From positions 1 to 33,394 of the forward strand of contig CAZDXQ010000044.1 of the NCBI GenBank assembly GCA_964509545.1: a stretch of 33,394 bases of DNA, read 5' to 3'. Source of the DNA: JADJWR01 sp964509545 (lineage in GTDB: Bacteria; Pseudomonadota; Gammaproteobacteria; Burkholderiales; Burkholderiaceae_F). Shown one piece after another: positions 27,042-33,394 of this stretch. Under the pieces are notes generated by a model, which ran no database searches, was not told the DNA's origin, and saw only the letters and a list, made by a program, of their open reading frames with translations. Numbering within the stretch: position 1 is the first letter of the stretch; every line of letters begins with the position of its first letter. The position numbers were made by a program, and so were the translations under genes.

Positions 27042-27326
27042 CTAGTGGTTGTCGGAATACGGCAGCAGCGCCAGGAAGCGCGCCCGCTTGATCGCCGTGT
27101 CGAGCTGGCGCTGATAGTGCGACTTAGTGCCGGTCAGCCGCGCCGGCATGATCTTGTTCTGGTCGGTGAGGAAGTCGCGCAGCGTGTCGATGTCCTTGTA
27201 GTCAATCTGCTCGACGCCTTCGGCGGTGAAGCGGCAGAACTTCTTGCGCTTGAACAGCGCATTTTGCTGCTGCGCGCGCCGCGCCGGCTTACCCTTGCCC
27301 TTTCCCTTGCCACGCATGAATGCCAT
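27042..27326 (-). CDS. rpsR: 30S ribosomal protein S18
   Basis: bS18 pairs with bS6 on the platform of the small subunit. The 94 aa protein is longer than the 75 aa E. coli form because of a basic N-terminal extension with a KGKGKGK run and AQQQ before the conserved core KFCRFTAEGVEQIDYKDIDT and the end RARFLALLPYSDNH. Such extensions occur in Burkholderiales. GGAG is 9 nt before the ATG. It lies between priB and rplI. Confidence 0.98.
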   Translation of the reverse strand: MAFMRGKGKGKGKPARRAQQQNALFKRKKFCRFTAEGVEQIDYKDIDTLRDFLTDQNKIMPARLTGTKSHYQRQLDTAIKRARFLALLPYSDNH

Positions 27327-27341
27327 TTTCTCGAGCTCCGA

Positions 27342-27635
27342 TCAATTTGTCTTGAAATCCGTGATGTGCAGTACCAGGTTGCGCGACCGACGGCTGCGCG
27401 GCGCCAGGAAACCTTCGAGGTCCATTTCGGTTCCGAGGGCCTTTCGGTCGAGCCGCTGCGCTGCGTCGCCGAGGGCGATGGCGTCCAGTTCGAAATCGAG
27501 CTGCCGTTCGACCCCCGCCTCGGCCACCGCGCCGCCGTGATGCAGCCGTGCCTGCAGGACCGCAACGCCGGCCGGCGAGTAGCGCAGATCGGCGCGGGAG
27601 ACGAGCCGCGCGCGCAGGCGCACCCGGTTCGTCAA
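27342..27635 (-). CDS. priB: Primosomal replication protein N (PriB)
   Basis: PriB is a small OB-fold single-stranded-DNA-binding protein that helps PriA restart stalled forks. The 97 aa protein shows RADLRYSPAGVAVLQARLHH, FELDAIALGDAAQRLDR and FLAPRSRRSRNLVLHITDF, matching betaproteobacterial PriB. The start is TTG at 27635, giving MTNRVRL; no ATG fits the family and no strong ribosome binding site is visible, so translation may depend on coupling to rpsF, which ends 22 nt upstream. Its place between rpsF and rpsR is the conserved one. Confidence 0.93.
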   Translation of the reverse strand: MTNRVRLRARLVSRADLRYSPAGVAVLQARLHHGGAVAEAGVERQLDFELDAIALGDAAQRLDRKALGTEMDLEGFLAPRSRRSRNLVLHITDFKTN

Positions 27636-27657
27636 CGCCGCCGCCGAGCCGCGTCCG

Positions 27658-28026
27658 TCAGGCGGCCTGCGCCTGCTCGGCCGCCGCCTTGCGCGCCTCT
27701 TCCTTCTCGACCAGCTTCATCATCGGCGACGGGCTGGTTTCCGCCTTCTTCATGCCGACGGTCAGGTGGCGCAGCACGGCGTCGTTGTAGCGGAAGGCGT
27801 GCTCGAGTTCGTCGAGCGTCGTCTTGCCGCACTCGATGTTCAGCAGCAGGTAGTGTGCCTTGACCAGTTTCTGGATTGGATAAGCCAGCTGGCGCCGCCC
27901 CCAGTCCTCGACCCGATGCACCTTGCCGCCCTGGCTGGTGATCAGCGACTGGTAGCGCTCGAGCATGGCCGGCACCTGCTCGCTCTGGTCCGGATGGACG
28001 ATGAAACAGATTTCGTAGTGACGCAT
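27658..28026 (-). CDS. rpsF: 30S ribosomal protein S6
   Basis: bS6 forms a heterodimer with bS18 in the 30S platform. The 122 aa protein begins MRHYEICFIVHPDQSEQVP, carries GGKVHRVEDWGRRQLAYPIQ, and ends in a charged Ala/Glu/Lys-rich tail. AAGGAG lies 5 nt before the ATG at 28026; the longer open frame upstream is not coding. It is the first gene of rpsF-priB-rpsR-rplI-dnaB, behind a TACAAT promoter and a structured leader likely to bind the S6-S18 pair. Confidence 0.98.
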   Translation of the reverse strand: MRHYEICFIVHPDQSEQVPAMLERYQSLITSQGGKVHRVEDWGRRQLAYPIQKLVKAHYLLLNIECGKTTLDELEHAFRYNDAVLRHLTVGMKKAETSPSPMMKLVEKEEARKAAAEQAQAA

Positions 28027-28033
28027 CGATGCT

Positions 28034-28077
28034 CCTTGTGGATGGGCCGCCCCGAGCGTCGATCGGGTGCGGCAAGG
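28034..28077 (-). promoter_or_regulatory. rpsF leader hairpin, likely S6-S18 autoregulatory element
   Basis: In the minus-strand RNA CCUUG (28077-28073) pairs with CAAGG (28038-28034). Directly inside, CCGC pairs with GCGG, then a bulged A, then CCCGA pairs with UCGGG around the loop UCGACGC. An 8-nt bulge CCCAUCCA lies on the 3' side. The outer stem captures AAGG of the rpsF AAGGAG ribosome binding site. Bacterial rpsF leaders are known to bind S6-S18 through a bulged hairpin; identity with that motif here is inferred from position and shape. Confidence 0.6.
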
Positions 28078-28092
28078 AAGGAAAAGCGCGTG

Positions 28093-28122
28093 ATTGTAGC
28101 CGGACAGCGCCAACCGGCTCAA
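28093..28122 (-). promoter_or_regulatory. Promoter of the rpsF operon
   Basis: On the minus strand TTGAGC (28122-28117) and TACAAT (28098-28093) are separated by 18 nt. A start near 28086 gives a leader of about 60 nt that contains the whole hairpin at 28034-28077. The promoter lies in the 116-bp gap after the sirtuin gene. Confidence 0.6.
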
Positions 28123-28142
28123 ACGGCCGGGTGCAGCCGGAC

Positions 28143-28877
28143 TCAGCCCAGGATCTGCGGCAACACGCCGCCGGCCGCGCCGCGAATCAAGACGTCGGCG
28201 ACGGAATCGATCTCGGTCGGCTGCGGATTGACGATGATCACCCGTGCGCCCACGCTTCGGGCCTGCAGCGGCAAGCCGGCCGCCGGGTAGACGAGCCCCG
28301 AAGTGCCGACCACGAACAGCACGTTGGCGCCGGCGCACGCGCGCTCGGCAGCGCGCAGCTTGTCCGCATCAAGCATCTCGCCGAACCAGACCACGTCGGG
28401 ACGCAGCCAACTGCCGCAGGCGGGGCAGCATGGCGGCTCGCCGTCAGGCAGATCTTCAGGCTTCTCGTACGCCATGCCGCATCCGGCGAAGCAGCGCGAA
28501 CGGACGATGTTGCCGTGCAGTTCGGTCACCTCGATGCTGCCGGCGCGCTGGTGCAGGCCATCGACGTTCTGCGTGACGATGCGCAGCGACTCGAAACGCG
28601 GCGCGGCCCGCGCCAGCGCGTAGTGGCCGGCGTTCGGCTGCGCTCGTGCCACGAGTCCGCGGCGCCACGCGTACCAACGCCACACGAGCCGCGGGTCCGC
28701 ACGAAACCCGTCTGGCGAAGCCAGTTGCATCGGGTCGAAGCGGCTCCAGAGTCCCGTTTGCGCGTCGCGAAAGGTCGGCACGCCGCTTTCGGCCGACATT
28801 CCGGCGCCACTGAGTACGGCCACGCGCCGCGCGCCCGACAGGGCCTCGCGCGCCGCATCGATGCCGTCGGCCTTCAT
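28143..28877 (-). CDS. cobB: NAD-dependent protein deacylase, CobB/SIRT5-type sirtuin
   Basis: Sirtuins remove acyl groups from lysines using NAD. The 244 aa protein shows GAGMSAESGVPTFR (24-37), TQNVDGLH (102-109), the catalytic His121 in ELHGNI, a zinc module with Cys129, Cys133, Cys151 and Cys154 (Cys150 also present), VVWFGE and the late VGTSGLVYPAAGLP segment. Tyr69 and Arg72 (WYAWR) match the Y-x2-R pair that gives CobB and SIRT5 activity on succinyl and malonyl lysines. Its ATG overlaps the alkB-like stop by 4 nt, so it is translated with that gene. The frame is open far upstream, but that is the shadow of the neighbour. Confidence 0.93.
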   Translation of the reverse strand: MKADGIDAAREALSGARRVAVLSGAGMSAESGVPTFRDAQTGLWSRFDPMQLASPDGFRADPRLVWRWYAWRRGLVARAQPNAGHYALARAAPRFESLRIVTQNVDGLHQRAGSIEVTELHGNIVRSRCFAGCGMAYEKPEDLPDGEPPCCPACGSWLRPDVVWFGEMLDADKLRAAERACAGANVLFVVGTSGLVYPAAGLPLQARSVGARVIIVNPQPTEIDSVADVLIRGAAGGVLPQILG

Positions 28878-29893
28878 GCCGCCGTTGCCGCAGCCGGAAG
28901 CCGGCGGTCCATCAGCCGGAACCACAGCGGCGGCAGCAGCGCGGCCAGCACCATCGTCGGATAGCCGGCGGGTAACTGCGGCGCCTGCGGCATGCAGCGC
29001 AACTGCTCGTAGGCCCGGTTCATGTGCGCATGATGATCGGAGTGCAACTGCAGGTTCAACAGCAGCCAGTTGCTGATCGCGAAATCGGCATTCCCCGAGT
29101 GCACGACCGAAACGGGCTCGTAGCGCGCGCCAACACGCGCCCGGCGCAGCCCGTAGTGCTCGACATAGTTGATGATCTCCAGCAGCGCGACCGCCCAGAT
29201 CGCCTGGCCGACGAACAGGGCGAGCCCGGGCATGCCGCCTGCGACATAGGCCAGCACGGCGAGCAGCAGCGAAGCGAACGTGCCGGCCAGCACGACGTTG
29301 CCCGGCGACCATGGCGAGCGCCCCTGCGCCGCAAGCCGGATCGCCTCCAGTCGGCAGGCGTGCAGGAAACCGAGGACGATCGAGCGGGCGATGAAGCGGT
29401 AGACGTTCATGCCGCGCGGCGCCGTGGCCGGCTCCTGCGGCGTGGCAACGCGCACGTGATGACCGCGGATGTGTTCGACCTGGAAGTGCGCATAGAACAC
29501 GCCGGCCAGAAGGACCACGGCGATGGCTCGGTCGAGCCGGCCGGGACGGTGGCCCAGTTCGTGCGCCACCGTGATGCCGATTCCGCCGCTGACGGTGCCG
29601 ACCGCAAGCGCCAATGCGGCCAGCGCGGCCGCATCCATTTTCGGCGCCAGCAACACGGCGCCGCCAACAAGCAGCGCCTGCAACGGCAGCTGCGCACGCG
29701 GGACCCAGCGGGCCAGCCGCGGTGAAGTCGCGGCGAAAACATTGCGCCGTGGCGGGCCGATCGCGGCGTCGAGCAGCGGGATGACGACGAATGTCACGAC
29801 CAGCGTGGCCCACGGCAGCCCCACCTGAGCCCACAGCAGCGGTGCCAGCGTGAACAGGCCGAGGAACACGAGCAGGCTGAGCGCGGCGATCAT
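28874..29893 (-). CDS. alkB: AlkB-type alkane 1-monooxygenase family protein
   Basis: This is a membrane di-iron monooxygenase of the AlkB/fatty-acid-hydroxylase superfamily, which hydroxylates medium-chain alkanes at the terminal carbon using rubredoxin. All AlkB His motifs are present: HELGH (111-115), EHIRGHH (140-146), NYVEHYGL (242-249) and LQLHSDHHAH (281-290), with about six hydrophobic segments. At 339 aa it is shorter than Pseudomonas AlkB (about 400). No rubredoxin or rubredoxin reductase gene is nearby, so the substrate is uncertain. It starts 31 nt after rlmB and overlaps cobB by 4 nt. A 6-bp hairpin (AGCCGG/CCGGCT, 29916-29934) spans the rlmB stop just upstream. Confidence 0.88.
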   Translation of the reverse strand: MIAALSLLVFLGLFTLAPLLWAQVGLPWATLVVTFVVIPLLDAAIGPPRRNVFAATSPRLARWVPRAQLPLQALLVGGAVLLAPKMDAAALAALALAVGTVSGGIGITVAHELGHRPGRLDRAIAVVLLAGVFYAHFQVEHIRGHHVRVATPQEPATAPRGMNVYRFIARSIVLGFLHACRLEAIRLAAQGRSPWSPGNVVLAGTFASLLLAVLAYVAGGMPGLALFVGQAIWAVALLEIINYVEHYGLRRARVGARYEPVSVVHSGNADFAISNWLLLNLQLHSDHHAHMNRAYEQLRCMPQAPQLPAGYPTMVLAALLPPLWFRLMDRRLPAAATAA

Positions 29894-29924
29894 CGCGACA
29901 TCGTGCCGCGTCGACAGCCGGCCT

Positions 29925-30683
29925 TCAACCGGCTGCCGCCCCTGACCGTGCGGCGCGCTGGCGCAGGGTCTCGAACAGGCAGATCCCCGCGGCGACCGAC
30001 ACGTTCAGGCTCTCGACCTGTCCGCGCAGCGGAATGCGCGCCAGCCAGTCGCACTTCTCGCGCGTCAGCCGCCGCAAGCCCTCGCCCTCGGCGCCCAGCG
30101 CCCAGGCCAAGGGGCCGCCGAGCTCCAGCTCGTACAAGCTCCGCTCGGCCTGGCCCGCCGCGCCGGCGATCCAGACGCCGCAGTCGCGGATCTCGTCCAT
30201 CGCGCGGGCAAGGTTCGTCACCGGCAGCAGTGGGATCGTTTCGGCGGCACCCGCGGCCGCGGCGGCAACCACCGGTGTCAGGCTCGCCGAACGGTCGCGC
30301 GGCACGACCACGGCCTGCGCGCCCGCGGCCTCGGCGGTGCGAAGGCAGGCACCGAGGTTACGCGGATCGGTCACGCCATCGAGCAGCAGCAGCAGCGTCT
30401 CGGCATTCACCCGCGCCAGAACGTCGTCGAGCGAACGGGCCAGCGCCAGATCGCCACACAGCGCAACCACGCCTTGATGCGTCGTGCCACCGGCCAGCCG
30501 CTGCAGCCGCACGGCGTCGGTCACCGTGACCCGGACACCGGCGCTTTCAGTCCGCGCCAGCAGTTGCTGCATGCGGCCATCGCGCCGCTGGCCGTCGACA
30601 TACAGCGCCTCGATCGATTCCGGCGCATGCCGCAGCCGCGCAGTCACCGCATGAAAACCGGCGAGGACCCGTTTGCCGCTCAT
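29925..30683 (-). CDS. rlmB: 23S rRNA (guanosine-2'-O)-methyltransferase RlmB
   Basis: RlmB is a SPOUT methyltransferase that methylates the 2'-O of G2251 in 23S rRNA. The 252 aa protein has the N-terminal substrate-binding domain starting MSGKRVLAGFHAVTARLRH and the knotted SPOUT domain with LLDGVTDPRNLGACLRTAEA, WALGAEGEGLRRL and IPLRGQVESLNVSVAAGICL, the three family motifs. ATG at 30683 is preferred; the frame runs about 98 codons further up, but without homology. It follows rnr on the same strand after 118 bp, the usual rnr-rlmB order. Confidence 0.96.
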   Translation of the reverse strand: MSGKRVLAGFHAVTARLRHAPESIEALYVDGQRRDGRMQQLLARTESAGVRVTVTDAVRLQRLAGGTTHQGVVALCGDLALARSLDDVLARVNAETLLLLLDGVTDPRNLGACLRTAEAAGAQAVVVPRDRSASLTPVVAAAAAGAAETIPLLPVTNLARAMDEIRDCGVWIAGAAGQAERSLYELELGGPLAWALGAEGEGLRRLTREKCDWLARIPLRGQVESLNVSVAAGICLFETLRQRAARSGAAAG

Positions 30684-30801
30684 CGATTGATCCCGGCGAC
30701 GAGGACCCGGGCCGTACCCGCGCACAGCAGCGGCGCACCGATGGCGCCGGCGATCGCGCCGCGCGCGCCGCATCGATGCCGAGCCGCAAGGCGCACGTAC
30801 A

Positions 30802-33213
30802 TCAGCGCCCGCGCCGACGGGCGCGCCCCGAACGTTCGCCGCCAACGCCTTTCTTGCCCGCCGGCCGGGCATTGCCTGCCGTTTCCCGCCGGTCGATGTC
30901 ACGACCGTGCCGGGCCTGCGCGGCGGCACGGCGCGCACGCCGCTGCTCGACGCTTTCGCCCTTGCGCTTCGGCGCAACTTCCTTCACCGGCACGGCCGTC
31001 AGCATCGACTTGCGGTCGATGCCGCGCACCAGGCGGAACTCGATACGACGCGCCTCGAGATCGACCCGCGCCACCTGCACCGTGACGCGATCGGCCAGCC
31101 GGTAGCGCAGCCCCGTGCGCTCGCCGCGCAGTTCGTGCATCGCCTCGTTGAACTGGAAATATTCGCTGCCCAGCTCGGACACGTGCACGAGTCCCTCGAC
31201 GAACAGGTCGTCGAGGACGACGAAGATGCCGAAAGGCACGACGCTGGCGACAGTGCCGGCGTAGGTCTCGCCGACCCGCTCGCGCATGTAATAGCTCTTC
31301 AGCCAGGCTTCGACGTCGCGCGATGCATCGTCGGCGCGGCGCTCGTTGGCCGAGCACAGCAGCCCGAGCTTCTCCCAGAGCGGCACGGCCGCGCGCACCC
31401 CGGCGTCGCGGCCGGCGTGGCGGCGCGCCGGCCGCGGCACATCGTGAATGTCGACGCTGGCCAGCAGCTGCGGTTCGTACACGGTCGAGGCGAGGATGCC
31501 CTTGATCGCCCGGTGCACGAGAAGGTCCGGATAGCGGCGGATCGGCGAGGTGAAATGCGTGTAGGCATCGTAGGCGAGTCCGAAATGGCCGACGTTGTGC
31601 GGGCTGTAGATCGCCTGCTGCATCGTCCGCAGCAGCACGGTCTGCAGCAGCTGCGCGTCGGGCCGGCTGCGGATGCGGTTCAGCAGTTCGGCAAAGTCCC
31701 TTGGCCGCGGCGACTCGCCGCCGCCGAGATGCAGGCCGAGCGTCTTCAGCAGCGTACGCAGGCTGGCCAGGCGCTCCGGCGTCGGCCCTTCGTGCACGCG
31801 ATACAGCGCCGGCCGCTTGTGGCGGGCGATGAAATCGGCGGCGCAGACGTTGGCCGCCAGCATCGCCTCCTCGATCAGCCGGTGCGCGTCGCTGCGCGTG
31901 CGCGGCAGGATCCTTTCGATCCGGCCCTGCGTGTCGCAGACGATGTACGTCTCGGTCGTGTCCATGTCGAGTGCGCCACGCGCCGCGCGCGCCTTGGCCA
32001 GCACCTGATACAGGTCATGGAGTCGGGCGAGTTGCGGCATCAGCGCCGCCAGCCGCTGCGCGGCGCGTGAATCCGGCACCGACAGCGCCTCCCACACTTC
32101 GGTGTAGGTGAGCCGGGCATGCGAATGCATGACTGCCGGATAGAACTGGTAGGCGGTGATCGCGCCCTTGGCCGAGATCACCATGTCGGCAACCATCACG
32201 GCGCGGTCGACGTTCGGATTCAGCGAGCACAGGCCGTTTGAGATCTTCTCCGGCAGCATCGGGATCACCCGGCGCGGGAAGTACACCGAGGTGGAGCGGT
32301 TCTGCGCCTCGGCGTCGAGCGCGTCGCCGTCGCGCACGTAGTGGCTGACGTCGGCGATGGCGACGACGAGCCGCCAGCGCGTGCGCCGTTCGTTCATCGG
32401 CTCGCAGTAGACGGCATCGTCGAAGTCGCGTGCGTCCTCGCCATCGATCGTCACCAGCGGGATGTCGCGCAGGTCGACGCGGCCGGCGAGATCGGCCGCG
32501 GTCACGTGGTTCGGCAACTGCTCCGCCGCTGCCAGCGCCGCGGCCGGGAACTCGTGCGGCACGGCGAACTTGCGCACCGCGATCTCGATCTCCATGCCCG
32601 GATCGTCGATGGCGCCGAGAACCTCGATGACCCGTCCAACCGGCTGCACGTGCCGCTGCGGCTGCTGCACGATCTCGACGACCACGACCTGGCCGTGCTC
32701 GGCGTCGGCCGCGGCGCCCGGCGGCACGAGGATGTCGTGGCTGATCCGCTGGTCCTCGGGCACGACGATCGTCACGCCGCGCTCGTTGAGCAGACGGCCG
32801 ACGAGCCGGTTGGTCCGGTGCTCGATGACCTCGACGATCTCGCCGAGCGGACGGCCGCGGCGATCCTCGCCCGCGGCGCGCGCCAGCACGCGGTCGCCGT
32901 GCAGAACACGCGTCATCTCATGCTCGGCAAGGACGAGATCGGGGCCGCCGTCGTCGCGGATCAGGAAGCCGTAGCCGTCGCGATGGCCCTGCACCCTGCC
33001 CGACAGCAGGTTGGCGCGCGTGGCCACCAGCAGCAGGCCGGCTCGGTTGCGCACGATGCGGCCGGTGTGCTCTAGTTCGGCAAGCGCCGCTTCGAAGCCC
33101 GCGCGCTGCTCGCCGACGTCGAGGCGTTCGGCCAGTTCGGCCGGCGTCAGCGGCCCGCGCGCGTGCGAAAGCGCGGCGAGGATGGTTTCGGGATCAGTGC
33201 TGTCTTTCTTCAA
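30802..33213 (-). CDS. rnr: Ribonuclease R
   Basis: RNase R is a processive 3'-5' exoribonuclease that degrades structured RNA. The 803 aa protein has an N-terminal helix-turn-helix-like domain (about 8-60), cold-shock domains (about 65-225), the RNB catalytic domain with TIDGEDARDFDDAV (Asp257, Asp263, Asp265, Asp266 as metal ligands), the HFTSPIRRYPDLLVHR segment, and a C-terminal S1 domain (GETYAGTVASVVPFGIFVVL onward). The last 70 residues are Lys/Arg-rich, as expected. The start is TTG at 33213; no in-frame ATG or GTG lies near, and the ribosome binding site is weak. It is divergent from the tRNA-Leu gene. Confidence 0.96.
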   Translation of the reverse strand: MKKDSTDPETILAALSHARGPLTPAELAERLDVGEQRAGFEAALAELEHTGRIVRNRAGLLLVATRANLLSGRVQGHRDGYGFLIRDDGGPDLVLAEHEMTRVLHGDRVLARAAGEDRRGRPLGEIVEVIEHRTNRLVGRLLNERGVTIVVPEDQRISHDILVPPGAAADAEHGQVVVVEIVQQPQRHVQPVGRVIEVLGAIDDPGMEIEIAVRKFAVPHEFPAAALAAAEQLPNHVTAADLAGRVDLRDIPLVTIDGEDARDFDDAVYCEPMNERRTRWRLVVAIADVSHYVRDGDALDAEAQNRSTSVYFPRRVIPMLPEKISNGLCSLNPNVDRAVMVADMVISAKGAITAYQFYPAVMHSHARLTYTEVWEALSVPDSRAAQRLAALMPQLARLHDLYQVLAKARAARGALDMDTTETYIVCDTQGRIERILPRTRSDAHRLIEEAMLAANVCAADFIARHKRPALYRVHEGPTPERLASLRTLLKTLGLHLGGGESPRPRDFAELLNRIRSRPDAQLLQTVLLRTMQQAIYSPHNVGHFGLAYDAYTHFTSPIRRYPDLLVHRAIKGILASTVYEPQLLASVDIHDVPRPARRHAGRDAGVRAAVPLWEKLGLLCSANERRADDASRDVEAWLKSYYMRERVGETYAGTVASVVPFGIFVVLDDLFVEGLVHVSELGSEYFQFNEAMHELRGERTGLRYRLADRVTVQVARVDLEARRIEFRLVRGIDRKSMLTAVPVKEVAPKRKGESVEQRRARRAAAQARHGRDIDRRETAGNARPAGKKGVGGERSGRARRRGR

Positions 33214-33266
33214 ATGCTTTGTCGTCCTGGCTGCACGAAGCCGCCTTCATTCTGTCGGCTGCGAAT

Positions 33267-33294
33267 TTGACATGCGGGGACCCGCAATTACAAT
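33267..33294 (+). promoter_or_regulatory. Promoter of tRNA-Leu
   Basis: TTGACA (33267-33272) and TACAAT (33289-33294) are separated by 16 nt, near-consensus for sigma-70. The start would fall near 33301, about 9 nt before the mature tRNA 5' end. The spacer contains TGCGGG-GA-CCCGCA, a perfect 6-bp inverted repeat. Confidence 0.75.
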
Positions 33295-33309
33295 GCGCGC
33301 CTTGCCAGT

Positions 33310-33394
<85 letters not shown>

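Noticed and set aside
28878..29834. Long upstream extension of the sirtuin frame
   Set aside because: It is the alkB region read in another frame; the ATG overlapping the alkB stop gives the family N-terminus.

Overview
The window looks like the chromosome of a GC-rich betaproteobacterium, most likely in the order Burkholderiales. That placement is inferred from gene content and order: rpsF-priB-rpsR-rplI-dnaB, bcp next to a PIN-PhoH gene, rnr-rlmB beside a tRNA-Leu, and alaC-hom-thrC followed by molybdopterin genes and clpB. PriB, TamA/TamB and GTG/TTG starts in a G+C-rich background fit the same picture. I see no insertion sequence, prophage, CRISPR array or rRNA. Almost the whole window is core genome, so the interesting signals are small: regulatory structures, unusual starts and a broken repeat.

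Layout. 177-2762 (-): clpB with a heat-shock-like promoter. 2888-9289 (+): tamA, tamB and a GDSL lipoprotein esterase, an envelope-biogenesis block. 9309-13592 (-): a two-gene RND efflux operon (adaptor then permease) with a TetR-type operator on its promoter but no regulator gene nearby. 13795-14112 (+): a small conserved hypothetical. 14143-21019 (-): in transcription order alaC, hom, thrC, mobB, moeA, moaD, moaE, linking alanine/threonine metabolism with late molybdenum-cofactor steps. A decayed in-frame repeat of the alaC 3' end lies between alaC and hom. 21174-23631 (+): an Mth938-like protein, a Bcp/PrxQ peroxiredoxin and a PIN-PhoH ATPase, ending in a cluster of hairpins.

23774-28026 (-): the rpsF-priB-rpsR-rplI-dnaB ribosome/replication operon, with a structured rpsF leader, a hairpin over the dnaB start codon, and a DUF47/PhoU-like gene and a DUF456 membrane protein downstream. 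28143-33213 (-): rnr, rlmB, an AlkB-type alkane monooxygenase and a CobB-type sirtuin; the last two overlap by 4 nt. 33310-33394 (+): tRNA-Leu(CAG) behind a near-consensus promoter, running to the window edge.

No clear new multi-gene system is present. The observations I would check first are the alaC tail repeat in frame behind the alaC stop codon, the orphan TetR-type operator and neighbouring palindrome, the apparent AUA start of the DUF456 gene, the dnaB start-codon hairpin, and the sirtuin-alkane monooxygenase coupling.
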